Shown here piece by piece: positions 37,184-44,901 of a DNA stretch of 64,000 nucleotides. The stretch lies in assembly GCA_963772955.1 (NCBI GenBank), contig CAVYZF010000009.1:1302001-1366000 (forward strand). The letters run 5' to 3'. The notes below the pieces were generated by a model. It did not search any database. It was not told the DNA's origin and worked only from the letters and a program-made list of their open reading frames with translations. The position numbers and the translations under genes were made by a program. Every line of letters begins with the position of its first letter. Positions within the stretch are counted from its first letter, which is position 1. The stretch is from Gp6-AA40 sp963772955. GTDB taxonomy: Bacteria > Acidobacteriota > Vicinamibacteria > Vicinamibacterales > UBA2999.

Positions 37184-37260
37184 CGGGGCGTAGCGCAGCC
37201 TGGTAGCGCACCTGCCTTGGGCGCAGGGGGTCGCTGGTTCGAATCCAGTCGCCCCGACCA
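37184..37260 (+). tRNA. tRNA-Pro (anticodon UGG)
   Basis: A complete 77-nt cloverleaf with encoded CCA. The acceptor stem CGGGGCG pairs with CGCCCCG, the D-arm is GCGC/GCGC, and the anticodon stem CCTGC/GCAGG holds loop CTTGGGC, so the anticodon is TGG. The T-arm is GCTGG-TTCGAAT-CCAGT with G54-T-type wobble at its end. It serves as the insertion site of the defence island that follows: its last about 50 bases are repeated at 43371-43420. Confidence 0.95.
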
Positions 37261-37263
37261 CTT
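37213..37263 (+). repeat. Left direct repeat (attL-like), 3' half of tRNA-Pro
   Basis: The last about 48 bases of the tRNA plus CTT beyond the CCA match 43371-43420 with one base deleted and one T-to-G change (49 of 51 positions). A duplicated tRNA 3' end is the usual mark of site-specific integration. Confidence 0.8.
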
Positions 37264-37333
37264 CACTCAGAAATCCTCGTAAACATAGCAACGAGCAGCG
37301 CTTCTCGGCGCGAGCTCTGTTCGCTCGTTCTCG

Positions 37334-38165
37334 TCACGCATCGCCCTCGCATGCCCGTTTTCGCCGTCTAGATTTCGCGAACGCGAGTTCGATGGGATTG
37401 AAGTCGGGACTGTACGGCGGGAGAAACCGCAGGTGTGCGCCCGCGTGTTCGATGGCGCGCTGCACCGCCGGGTGCTTGTGCAAGGCGAGGTTGTCGAGCA
37501 CGACGACATCACCGGGCCGCAGCGCGGGCACGAGCACTTGCTCGACATAGGCAAGAAACGTTAGCGTGTCGATCGGCCCGTCGAAGACGGCGGGCGCGTC
37601 CAAGCCGTCTGGCCGCAGCGCCCAATACCGTGTGCGTCTGCCAGTGTCCACACGGGGGGTAATCGCGGATCCGCAGCCCGCGCGGACTGCGCGCGGAGCG
37701 GCGGAGCAGATCGGTGGTCACGCCGGATTACTCGACGAAGACATACTGGCGCGCATCGCGGAGGGCAGCCAGTCTTGCCAGCGCCGGCGCGCGGCGGCGA
37801 CGTCAGCGCGGCGCTGTTCGTCGGCGTGTACCGTGTTTTTTAACGGTCACCCCGAGCCGATCAATGGCGCGCCAGAGGGTGCTCAGGCCCGCCGCGGTCG
37901 GCAGGTGCGCGGCGACAATTAAATCTGCCGCCCGGCAAAAGTAGTTGACGGCGCGCAGCAGGGCCTCGCGCAACTCCGCGAGCGTCGCATCCGACCGCGC
38001 CATGATCAGCGCCGCCAACCGCTCTTCCTGCTGATCGGACACCGCGCGCGCCCGAAACTTCGTCTGCGTCCGCGGCGCGATCGAGCCCGTCTCGCGCCGC
38101 CGCTGCACCAGTCGATGGAGCGGGTTCACAAGAGGCTGTCCCCAATCGTATTCATAAAGCGACAC
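37334..38165 (-). pseudogene. IS630-family transposase relic
   Basis: IS630/DDE transposase sequence scattered over three frames. The N-terminal part has RRRETGSIAPRTQTKFRARA and STLWRAIDRLGVTVKK. The middle has ADEQRRADVAAARRRWQDWL and TTDLLRRSARSPRGLRIRDY. The C-terminal catalytic part has LRPGDVVVLDNLALHKHPAV and LRFLPPYSPDFNPIELAFAK. There are at least three frameshifts (one next to a run of A) and a TAA stop just before the TTDLLRR block. Both ends of the protein are missing. No terminal inverted repeats were identified. It is dead and old relative to the island's intact genes. Confidence 0.8.
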
Positions 38166-38185
38166 ATTTCTCGATTTTGTGAATA
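38149..38185. promoter_or_regulatory. Inverted repeat upstream of abiEi (candidate operator)
   Basis: TATTCATAAA at 38149-38158 and TTTGTGAATA at 38176-38185 form an inverted repeat of 10-base arms with one mismatch, 12 bases before the abiEi start, in the only AT-rich patch nearby. AbiEi antitoxins are known to repress their own operon by binding inverted repeats; this is the natural candidate site. Confidence 0.55.
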
Positions 38186-38196
38186 TACTTGGGGCA

Positions 38197-39018
38197 ATGA
38201 GAAAGACCCTGGATGGCTACCTCGACGAGCGGCTCGGCCGGGGGCGTGGATATCTCACGAAGGCTGAAGCCATGAAGACTCTTGGCCTCTCATCGACCGC
38301 GTTCGCCGCCGCCGCGGCACGTCTGACCCGGCAGCGTCGGCTCGCGACCCCGAAGCAGGGTTTCTACCTCATCCTGAGGCCCGAAGACCGCGCTAGCGGC
38401 GGTCCTGACCCTGCGCGCTGGATCGATCCGCTCATGCACCATCTCGGCCTGGACTACCGAATCTCGCTCCTTCGCGCCGCTGCGTTTCACGGAGCCTCGC
38501 ATCAAGCCGCCCAGATCTTCCAGGTCATCGTCCCTAAACAGCTTCGACCTATCGCGATCGATCGTCAACGGCTCCAATTCGTCTATCAAGCGCCTGACGC
38601 CTTTGTTGAGGTCAACAAGGCGCCGTGGCTCGGGCAGTTGAAAACCGACGCAGGTCTCGCGAAGGTGGCGGGCGTCGAGCTCCTCATCCTCGATGTCGTT
38701 CGCTACTTCCGTCAGGCTGCCGGTCTCAATGGCGCCGCACAGATCGTCCACGACCTCGGCCCGAAAGCTGATCCCCGAAAGCTCGCCCGCGCCGCCACCT
38801 TCTACGAGAACTCCACCGCGCGGCGCCTCGGCTATCTCCTCGAGCACTTCAGGCACACTCGTCAGGCGATCAGCCTGCGTCCGCTCGCCCTGAAGGCGAA
38901 GTCGTTCAAACCGCTCGACCCGTCCGTTCGCGTCGTGGCAAGCCTCGCACGAGCCAAGGCGCCCGATGCGCTCGCTTGGAAGCTGAGTCTGAACGTACCG
39001 CTGGAGATCGACGCGTGA
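38197..39018 (+). CDS. abiEi: AbiEi-type antitoxin / autorepressor
   Basis: A 273-aa protein with the AbiEi layout: an N-terminal winged helix (DERLGRGRGYLTKAEAMKTL to TPKQGFYLILRPEDRASGGP, about 10-70), then the AbiEi C-terminal domain (WIDPLMHHLGLDYRISLLRA, AAFHGASHQAAQIFQVIVPK, and VAGVELLILDVVRYFRQAAG). It is the antitoxin of a type IV toxin-antitoxin system: it counters the toxin without binding it and represses the operon. The ATG at 38197 is preferred over a GTG six codons upstream because the latter lies inside the inverted repeat. The stop overlaps the toxin start (GTGA), as is usual in abiE operons. Confidence 0.82.
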   Translation: MRKTLDGYLDERLGRGRGYLTKAEAMKTLGLSSTAFAAAAARLTRQRRLATPKQGFYLILRPEDRASGGPDPARWIDPLMHHLGLDYRISLLRAAAFHGASHQAAQIFQVIVPKQLRPIAIDRQRLQFVYQAPDAFVEVNKAPWLGQLKTDAGLAKVAGVELLILDVVRYFRQAAGLNGAAQIVHDLGPKADPRKLARAATFYENSTARRLGYLLEHFRHTRQAISLRPLALKAKSFKPLDPSVRVVASLARAKAPDALAWKLSLNVPLEIDA

Positions 39019-39893
39019 TTCCCGCCGACTATATCCAGGCGTGGGCCGCGACGACGCCATGGCCGGACCCGCACCAAGTCGAACAGGATCTCATCATCTG
39101 TCGCGCGCTGTGCGCCATCTTCGAGGAACCGTACCTCGCCGAGCGCCTCGCATTCCGTGGCGGCACCGCCATCTACAAGCTCCTCTTCCGTCAGCCGCTC
39201 CGATACTCGGAGGACATCGACCTCGTCCAGATCCGCCCCGAGCCGATCGGCAAGACCGTGGACGCCATTCGCCGTGCTCTGTCCTGGCTTGGACCGTGCC
39301 GCCGGAAGTCGGCGGCGCACTCGATTCACCTGGTCTTCAGTTTCTCGCCCGAGGCGGCACCGGCGACCAACGCCAAGCTCAAAGTCGAGATCAACACCCG
39401 CGAACACGAGAATCTGTATGGCATTCGGACCTATCCTTTCGCCATCGAGAATCGGTGGTTCAGCGGCAAGGTCCCGATCGCGTCGTTCGAAGTCGAGGAG
39501 CTGTTCGGAACAAAGCTTCGGGCACTTCTTCAACGCCGGAAAGGACGCGACCTGTTCGATCTCAACGAGGGGTTGAAGCAACTGTCGCTCGACGTAGAGA
39601 AGGTCATCGCCGCGTTCAACCATTACCTCGCACACGAAGGCACACCTATCTCTCGAGCAAACGCGGAAGAGCGGATGCTCGACAAGCTGACGCGAAGCCT
39701 GACCGAAGACATCAAGCCGATGCTCGCGGCCGATGTCGTCTACGGCGATGACGATGCGCTGGAGGCGTTCGAGCGCGTCTGGTTCGGTCTGATTGCCGGA
39801 CTGCACGGCGAGTCGTGGCACAAGTCGGAGGTGGTTATCGACGAATTCCGATCGACGTCGATTCCCAGTCTCCTGAGGCGTACAGGCTCCTGA
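39015..39893 (+). CDS. abiEii: AbiEii-type nucleotidyltransferase toxin
   Basis: A 292-aa protein with a GTG start overlapping the antitoxin stop. The nucleotidyltransferase motif I, FRGGTAIYKLLF (47-58) followed by RYSEDIDL (63-70), has the GG-T and DxD-type acidic pair needed for NTP transfer. KLKVEINTREHENLYGI gives the third acidic strand, and FEVEELFGTKLRALLQRRKG with DLFDLNEGL completes the AbiEii pattern. Members halt growth after phage infection by adding nucleotides to RNA, probably tRNA. All key residues seem present, so the toxin should be active. Length fits the family. Confidence 0.85.
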   Translation: MIPADYIQAWAATTPWPDPHQVEQDLIICRALCAIFEEPYLAERLAFRGGTAIYKLLFRQPLRYSEDIDLVQIRPEPIGKTVDAIRRALSWLGPCRRKSAAHSIHLVFSFSPEAAPATNAKLKVEINTREHENLYGIRTYPFAIENRWFSGKVPIASFEVEELFGTKLRALLQRRKGRDLFDLNEGLKQLSLDVEKVIAAFNHYLAHEGTPISRANAEERMLDKLTRSLTEDIKPMLAADVVYGDDDALEAFERVWFGLIAGLHGESWHKSEVVIDEFRSTSIPSLLRRTGS

Positions 39894-39905
39894 CTGGCGC
39901 GCAAT

Positions 39906-42746
39906 ATGAATCCTCGAGCGGTCGACCAGCGCTCGTCGTCTGAGGAGAAGATCCGGATCTTCCGATCACTGTTTCGTGGTCGCGAGGACGTGTACCCGCG
40001 ACGTTTCGAAAGCCGGAGGACCGGGAGAGCAGGGTACGCGCCTGCGTGCGCGAATGAATGGGTCAAGGGCGTCTGCGAGAAGCCACGGATCAAGTGTGCG
40101 GAATGCCCGAACCGCCGCTTCCTGCCCGTCACCGACGACGTCATCCGCTGGCACCTCTCTGGACGGGATCCCGAGGGGCAGCCTTTCGTCGCTGGTGTGT
40201 ACCCTCTGCTGCTCGATGAGACCTGCTTCTTCCTCGCAGTCGACTTCGACAAATCTGGGTGGCGGGATGACGCCTCCGCCTTCCTGAGAGCCTGCCACCG
40301 CCTAGGAATTCCGGCGGCCCTCGAGCGATCGCGGTCCGGAAGAGGCGGCCATGTGTGGCTGTTCTTTGATGATGCGCTTCCAGCGGCGCTGGTGCGACGC
40401 CTGGGTTCCCACCTGTTGACCGAGGCGATGGAGGGCCGTCCCGACATCGGACTCGACTCGTACGATCGCCTGTTTCCCAACCAAGATACCCTGCCTCAGG
40501 GTGGCTTCGGCAACCTGATTGCTTTGCCGCTCCAGAAGCGGGCACGCGATCAGGGCAACAGCGTGTTTCTTAACGAAGACTCCGTTCCATGGCCCGATCA
40601 GTGGGCGTTCCTTGCGAGTGCGCGACGGATTGGACGGACGCAGGTGGAGGCCCTGGTTCAGGACGCCGAGCGCCGCGGTCGGATTCTCGGCGTTCGGCTG
40701 CCACCAGAAGACGACGACGCCGAGCCGTGGACCGCGCCTCCCTCGCGGCGACGACACGACCCAGCGCTCTCGGGTGTTTTGCCCTCGAGTCTTGAACTGG
40801 TCCTCGGCAACCAGATCTACATCGGCAAGGAGGGACTCAGCCCTCAATTGAGGAACCGGCTGCTTCGTCTCGCGGCATTTCAGAATCCCGAGTTCTACAG
40901 AGCGCAGGCGATGCGGCTGTCCACCTACAACAAGCCCCGCGTGATCGCTTCCGCAGAGGATCACTCGCATCACATCGCGCTGCCGAGAGGGTGCTTCGAC
41001 GATGTTCAGCACACACTCGAGGCGCTCGGGATTCGTCCTACTATCCGGGACGAGCGCACACAGGGCGCGCAAATAGACCTCACCTTTCACGGCGAGCTGC
41101 GTCCCGAACAGAAGGTCGCCGCAGACGCGCTGACGGAACACGACATCGGCGTACTGGCGGCGACCACGGCGTTCGGCAAGACGGTCGTCGCTTCCGAGCT
41201 CATTGCCCGGCGCGGAGTGAATGCCCTCGTGCTCGTGCACCGGCGCCAGCTTCTCGATCAGTGGATCGAGCGCCTGTCGACATTCCTCGGTCTACCGCGG
41301 AAATCCATCGGTCGCATCGGTGGTGGACGAAACGCGCCAACCGGGATTATCGATGTGGCCATCATTCAGAGCCTCGTCAAGAAGGGAGTGGTCGACAATC
41401 GTGTCGACGGGTACGGGCACCTCATCGTCGATGAATGCCACCATCTCTCAGCGCACAGTTTCGAGCAGGTGGCTCGCCAGGCCAAGGCGCGGTTCGTTCT
41501 CGGGCTGTCCGCGACTGTCGCGCGCAAAGATGGTCATCACCCCATCATCTTCATGCAGTGCGGTCCGGTTCGGCACCGCGTGAACGCCAAGGCTCAGGCG
41601 GCCGCCCGTCCGTTCGAACACTATGCGCTCGTGCAGCCGACCTCGTTCCAATCGGCTCGTGCACCGGAGTCCGACAGGCGACTAGAGTTTCAGACCGTGT
41701 ACAGGGAGCTCGTCGCAGACGAGGCACGCAATCAGCGCATTTGCGAAGACGTCATCGAGGCCCTGCACAACGGCCGGTCGCCGCTTGTGCTGACCGAACG
41801 CAACGAACACTTGGACCGGCTCGAGCGAGGCCTCGCAGAGAACGTCCGTCACCTCGTTGCATTGCGGGCCGGTTTGGGCAAGAAGCAGCGACAGGCCATC
41901 GCCGACAGGCTGGCGTCCATTCCCGGCGACGAGCCGCGGGTCATTTTGGCGACCGGCAAATACGTGGGCGAGGGGTTCGACGACTCTCGCCTCGACACGT
42001 TGTTCCTGACATTGCCGGTCTCTTGGCGAGGCACAATCGCGCAGTACGCCGGTCGCCTGCACCGCCTCCACGATGGCAAGCGCGAGGTGCGGGTCTACGA
42101 CTACGCGGATCTCAACGTGCCGATGCTTGCGCGAATGTTCGATCGGCGCTGTCGGGGCTACGAGGCCATTGGCTACACAGTGCTTCTGCCCGCGAGTGCC
42201 ATCCCAGGGTGGCCGGCCGATGTCGTGCTGCCGTCGGACCCTGTCTGGAAACGCGACTACTCAGGCAGCGTGCGCCGGCTGGTGAGGGATGGCGTCGATT
42301 CACCGCTCGCGAGTCTCTTCGTTCACGTGGCGCGGCCAGTGCCGCCCGATGCTGATGGCGCCCAGCGCGCACGGAGTGCGTCCGAGGCATTTCTCTTCAG
42401 GCGGCTCGAAACGCTCGCCGCGACGAAGGGACGGTTCGCTGTCAATACGAAGCTGCCCATTCCGTTTGATGGTACAGGGACCCTTGAAGTGGATCTCCTT
42501 TGTGCGGACGCTCGCGTGGCAGTGGAGCTGGATGGTGCGCAGCATCTCGCCGACCGGGTCGCGTACCGGCGCGACCGACGCAAGGACCAGTTGCTTCAGG
42601 AGAGCGGCTATCTCGTGCTGCGGTTTCTGGCCGAAGACCTCGGCAGGGATCTGGACGCGGTGCTGGACGCGATTCTCCGCGCGTTGAGCCATCGGGCGTC
42701 TTCAGGATCCGTTCCGCTCCAATTCATTCGAGGAGGCCGGACGTGA
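39906..42746 (+). CDS. TOTE-type primase / SF2 helicase / DUF559-like nuclease fusion
   Basis: A 946-aa conflict-system protein. A zinc-binding cluster (C48, C57, C64, C67) precedes an archaeo-eukaryotic primase domain with catalytic DFD (113-115), SGRGGHVWLFF (144-154) and NLIALPL (203-209). The SF2 helicase follows: TTAFGKT (420-426, motif I), DECH (509-512, motif II), GLSAT (533-537, motif III), GEGFDD and YAGRLHR (motifs V and VI). The last about 90 residues (VDLLCADARVAVELDGAQHL, RDRRKDQLLQESGYLVLRFL) resemble the DUF559/Vsr-like endonuclease fold. The arrangement matches helicase-primase proteins of the TOTE conflict group. It lies 12 bases after abiEii. All catalytic motifs look intact. 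Substrate and mechanism are unknown. Confidence 0.8.
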   Translation: MNPRAVDQRSSSEEKIRIFRSLFRGREDVYPRRFESRRTGRAGYAPACANEWVKGVCEKPRIKCAECPNRRFLPVTDDVIRWHLSGRDPEGQPFVAGVYPLLLDETCFFLAVDFDKSGWRDDASAFLRACHRLGIPAALERSRSGRGGHVWLFFDDALPAALVRRLGSHLLTEAMEGRPDIGLDSYDRLFPNQDTLPQGGFGNLIALPLQKRARDQGNSVFLNEDSVPWPDQWAFLASARRIGRTQVEALVQDAERRGRILGVRLPPEDDDAEPWTAPPSRRRHDPALSGVLPSSLELVLGNQIYIGKEGLSPQLRNRLLRLAAFQNPEFYRAQAMRLSTYNKPRVIASAEDHSHHIALPRGCFDDVQHTLEALGIRPTIRDERTQGAQIDLTFHGELRPEQKVAADALTEHDIGVLAATTAFGKTVVASELIARRGVNALVLVHRRQLLDQWIERLSTFLGLPRKSIGRIGGGRNAPTGIIDVAIIQSLVKKGVVDNRVDGYGHLIVDECHHLSAHSFEQVARQAKARFVLGLSATVARKDGHHPIIFMQCGPVRHRVNAKAQAAARPFEHYALVQPTSFQSARAPESDRRLEFQTVYRELVADEARNQRICEDVIEALHNGRSPLVLTERNEHLDRLERGLAENVRHLVALRAGLGKKQRQAIADRLASIPGDEPRVILATGKYVGEGFDDSRLDTLFLTLPVSWRGTIAQYAGRLHRLHDGKREVRVYDYADLNVPMLARMFDRRCRGYEAIGYTVLLPASAIPGWPADVVLPSDPVWKRDYSGSVRRLVRDGVDSPLASLFVHVARPVPPDADGAQRARSASEAFLFRRLETLAATKGRFAVNTKLPIPFDGTGTLEVDLLCADARVAVELDGAQHLADRVAYRRDRRKDQLLQESGYLVLRFLAEDLGRDLDAVLDAILRALSHRASSGSVPLQFIRGGRT

Positions 42747-42814
42747 CGACGCGATTCGCTTGCCTCGCTGACGACGTCGGCGAGGCCCAGGTCGAAGGTG
42801 ATCTGGAGTGTCAG

Positions 42815-43027
42815 CTAGGCGGGAATGTCGACGTAAGACGAGGAACTGCTCGGTTGTGGAATGGCCATGCCCTCGGCTTTGAGGCCGTCGAGATGAAACG
42901 CAATTGCGCCCTTCATCTCTCGCTCGACTTCCTCTCGTGTGCTACCGGTCGCGATGCAACCCGGCAGGTCCGGCGAGTATGCGGAGAAGCCGGTCTTCGT
43001 CTGCTCAATGACGATCAGATACTTCAT
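42815..43027 (-). CDS. hicB: HicB-family antitoxin
   Basis: A 70-aa protein with the HicB partial RNase-H-like fold: MKYLIVIEQTKTGFSAYSPD, LPGCIATGSTREEVEREMKG, AIAFHLDGLKAEGMAIPQP. It lacks the C-terminal DNA-binding tail found in longer HicB proteins, so any autoregulation must work through the complex or another factor. Its start overlaps the hicA stop (ATGA), the standard hicA-hicB order. The pair is convergent with the primase-helicase gene and forms the right end of the island. Confidence 0.88.
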   Translation of the reverse strand: MKYLIVIEQTKTGFSAYSPDLPGCIATGSTREEVEREMKGAIAFHLDGLKAEGMAIPQPSSSSSYVDIPA

Positions 43028-43212
43028 GGCTTCAACCCTGCCTGCTTGAGAATGCTGTTCAACGTTCCCGGCGCCACATCGTCGCCTGGCTTGCCCGCCA
43101 CGGTGACGAGCCCAGGTTTCGTCGCGTGCTTAAATTGCCGATGCGATCCACGCTGCCGCACAACGGACCAGCCGTCGTCCTCCAGCTGCTTCACGATGTC
43201 GCGGACCTTCAC
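43024..43212 (-). CDS. hicA: HicA-family mRNA interferase toxin
   Basis: A 62-aa double-stranded-RNA-binding-fold toxin. It has the canonical pattern VKVRDIVKQLEDDGWSVVRQ, RGSHRQFKHATKPGLVTVAG, KPGDDVAPGTLNSILKQAGL, with the catalytic His in GSHRQ. HicA enzymes cut mRNA and tmRNA. The GTG at 43212 gives the canonical N-terminus. The frame is open up to 43266, where a longer start (MAMRGKRVPHASWDND) is possible but untypical. Stop overlaps the hicB start. Confidence 0.88.
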   Translation of the reverse strand: MKVRDIVKQLEDDGWSVVRQRGSHRQFKHATKPGLVTVAGKPGDDVAPGTLNSILKQAGLKP

Positions 43213-43370
43213 ATCGACATCATTGTCCCACGATGCGTGCGGGACACGCTTGCCCCGCATCGCCACCTATCACGACGCGTCACCGCTTGGGTGGTCACAA
43301 ATTTGGTCACACCTTCTCGCGAGCGCCGCAAATCACTCGGGAATCAGCACTTTTCGAGCTCTCCTCGGCT

Positions 43371-43420
43371 TGCCTTGGCGCAGGGGGTCGCTGGTTCGAA
43401 TCCAGGCGCCCCGACCACTT
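43371..43420 (+). repeat. Right direct repeat (attR-like), tRNA-Pro 3' fragment
   Basis: Fifty bases matching the anticodon-loop-to-CCA half of tRNA-Pro at 37213-37263. The fragment has lost one G in the anticodon loop and carries one T-to-G change in the T-stem. No 5' half is present, so it is not a functional tRNA. The similarity continues weakly downstream (CGTAAAC at about 25 bases in both flanks). Confidence 0.85.
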
Positions 43421-43457
43421 TTCGAGGGTCCATTCCCGTAAACGTGCGATCTGATCA

Positions 43458-43763
43458 TCAGACCATTGCGAGAATGAGCGCTCCGACTCCAACGACTGTG
43501 GCCGCAACTGCCACGAGCATTGCGATCCGGCACTTGCGCACCGTTTGCTCTTGAGCAGCTGCAAGGGCCGAAATCTGCTCCGCAATCTCCCTAAGCAGTC
43601 TGGCCGATTCAGCCGATGCACTCTCCAGCTGATCGAGTCGCCCGATGATCGTTTCATTCGGCTCTCGACGCTTGCTTGAGTCTACGGCTGCCAGCAGACG
43701 CGCGGCAGAAGTTACGAGGGTAGGACCGTAACGCAGCATCGCAGTCCACGGCATGGGTGACAT
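43458..43763 (-). CDS. Small membrane protein with coiled coil
   Basis: A 101-aa protein of unknown function. After an N-terminal segment (SPMPWTAMLRYGPTLVTSAA) comes a helical, heptad-like stretch (IIGRLDQLESASAESARLLR, EIAEQISALAAAQEQTVRK) and a C-terminal membrane helix (IAMLVAVAATVVGVGALILA). Such small tail-anchored proteins are common near chromosomal housekeeping genes in this lineage. No family recognised. It lies just outside the right end of the island. Confidence 0.6.
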   Translation of the reverse strand: MSPMPWTAMLRYGPTLVTSAARLLAAVDSSKRREPNETIIGRLDQLESASAESARLLREIAEQISALAAAQEQTVRKCRIAMLVAVAATVVGVGALILAMV

Positions 43764-43830
43764 GATCTGACAGTATCCTGCATAGTCGAAACGGCGCAGT
43801 TCTACCTAGAACTAATGCGCTTTTCTTCCG

Positions 43831-44442
43831 TCACGCCAAAGTCGACACCGCGAGAATGACCCAGCCGGGTAGCGCGGCTGCTTGCCGGATCCACCTCGCC
43901 ATCTGCGCCTCGTCGATCTGGTCGTTCTCACGGATGTCGACGTAGCGCACTTCCTTGTGCTTGGACTCGCCCGGTGGGACAGGACGTAGCGACCTGCCCC
44001 GGAAGAAGGTGACCTTCACGTAGTTCGTGAAGGTATGGAAGCTGAGGAACCAGCCCTGACCCTCGACGCCATAGAAGGGCGAGTTCCACTTGACGGCCTT
44101 GCGGACGTTGGGGACGGTGCGCACGATGAGTGCGTCGAGACGACGTCCAACATCGCGTTTCCACCCAGGCATCGCCGCGATGTAGGCCTGCACAGGCGCG
44201 TCGCCATCGGCCTTCGCGATCTGAGGATTGCCGCCCGAGAGAAGCGCCGGCTTCGCGCCCTCAGGACTTCGCTTTCTTTGCCGGCTTCGACCTGCCAGAG
44301 CTGTTGAGGGCGACGGCCTGGCGGATGAGCGCCTTGAACGCGGATTCGTCAACCGCTTCTCCTTCGTGGATGTCGATCGCACGACGCACGTTTCCGTCGA
44401 GACTCGAGTTGAAGAGACGCGCCGGATCCTTGAGCGACGCAC
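43831..44442 (-). CDS. DUF1801 (YdhG-like) protein, start uncertain
   Basis: The C-terminal about 140 residues are a clear DUF1801 domain: NPQIAKADGDAPVQAYIAAM, PGWKRDVGRRLDALIVRTVP, VRKAVKWNSPFYGVEGQGWF, LSFHTFTNYVKVTFFRGRSL, and RYVDIRENDQIDEAQMARWI. Family members are small soluble proteins of unknown role related to frataxin-like folds. The open frame starts at 44442, but its first about 65 residues overlap the neighbouring DUF1801 gene in another frame and look untranslated. No good start codon lies near the domain border, so the true N-terminus is unresolved. Tandem with a paralogue. Confidence 0.7.
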   Translation of the reverse strand: MRRSRIRRVSSTRVSTETCVVRSTSTKEKRLTNPRSRRSSARPSPSTALAGRSRQRKRSPEGAKPALLSGGNPQIAKADGDAPVQAYIAAMPGWKRDVGRRLDALIVRTVPNVRKAVKWNSPFYGVEGQGWFLSFHTFTNYVKVTFFRGRSLRPVPPGESKHKEVRYVDIRENDQIDEAQMARWIRQAAALPGWVILAVSTLA

Positions 44443-44689
44443 CCTTGGCGAACGTCAGTTTGACGACATGCTTATAAGACTCGCCGGTGCAGATGATGCC
44501 ATCGTGCGACCAGACGGGCGTGCCTGGACTGGTCGCTTTGGCCCACTTCCATTCCTCGACGACGCCGGGGTCTGCCTGCTTGATGAGCGCTCGCATCCTG
44601 CTGAGAGTCTTGCCGCGCCAGTCTCCGAGTTCGGCGACTCGATCCGAAATGAGTTGCGCTGCCGACTCGCTCGCGCCCGATTTCTTCAT
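44261..44689 (-). CDS. DUF1801 family protein
   Basis: A 142-aa protein: MKKSGASESAAQLISDRVAE, LGDWRGKTLSRMRALIKQAD, PGVVEEWKWAKATSPGTPVW, SHDGIICTGESYKHVVKLTF, DGNVRRAIDIHEGEAVDESA. The start is fixed by GGGAGGAG about 5 bases upstream and by the ATGA overlap with the membrane-protein gene before it. The lysine-rich tail (SKPAKKAKS) is typical. Function unknown; many members accompany SRPBCC and ArsR genes, as here. Confidence 0.82.
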   Translation of the reverse strand: MKKSGASESAAQLISDRVAELGDWRGKTLSRMRALIKQADPGVVEEWKWAKATSPGTPVWSHDGIICTGESYKHVVKLTFAKGASLKDPARLFNSSLDGNVRRAIDIHEGEAVDESAFKALIRQAVALNSSGRSKPAKKAKS

Positions 44690-44901
44690 GCTCTCCTCCC
44701 GCTGCGCCACCTGACGACATACGGCAGCGTGAACAAGTACAAGCCAGTGAACAGGAGCAAGAAAAGAGGAGGCAGCGGCGAATATGTCACCCACGGCGGC
44801 GGCGCGCCTTGCGCAAGGGCGACGAAGTTGGCGATGACGGTCACCGTGAAGGCGATGGACACCCACCGGTGGAACTGACGAATCGAGTTGCTCCAGTTCA
44901 C
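44686..44901 (-). CDS. Small two-helix membrane protein
   Basis: A 71-aa protein with a GTG start and GGGGAGG 5-6 bases upstream. Two hydrophobic helices are visible: VSIAFTVTVIANFVALAQG and LPPLFLLLFTGLYLFTLPYV. No family name known to me. It overlaps the SRPBCC gene stop and the DUF1801 start by four bases each, so it belongs to a tightly coupled minus-strand operon (ArsR, SRPBCC, this gene, DUF1801, DUF1801). Confidence 0.72.
   Translation of the reverse strand: MNWSNSIRQFHRWVSIAFTVTVIANFVALAQGAPPPWVTYSPLPPLFLLLFTGLYLFTLPYVVRWRSGRRA

Larger units (their letters stand above)
37261..43420. mobile_element. 6.2-kb defence island inserted at tRNA-Pro
   Basis: Bounded by the intact tRNA-Pro and a 50-bp copy of its 3' end. 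Cargo in order: an IS630 relic (minus), an abiEi-abiEii pair (plus), a primase-helicase-nuclease gene (plus) and hicB-hicA (minus). All intact cargo genes are conflict-system genes. No integrase, excisionase or replication gene was found, so the element is either non-autonomous or has lost its recombinase. Confidence 0.75.

Noticed and set aside
37261..43420. Integrase for the tRNA-Pro island
   Set aside because: All frames between the repeats were checked for tyrosine or serine recombinase motifs by eye; none was seen, only the IS630 relic.
42500..43441. 313-aa frame running from the helicase gene across hicBA
   Set aside because: Its first part is an out-of-frame shadow of the helicase and its last part is antisense to hicA; only the short piece after 42743 has any interest.
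43307..43657. Minus-strand frame containing RLDSNQRPPAPR
   Set aside because: This is the translation of the antisense strand of the tRNA-Pro fragment, a well-known false protein.
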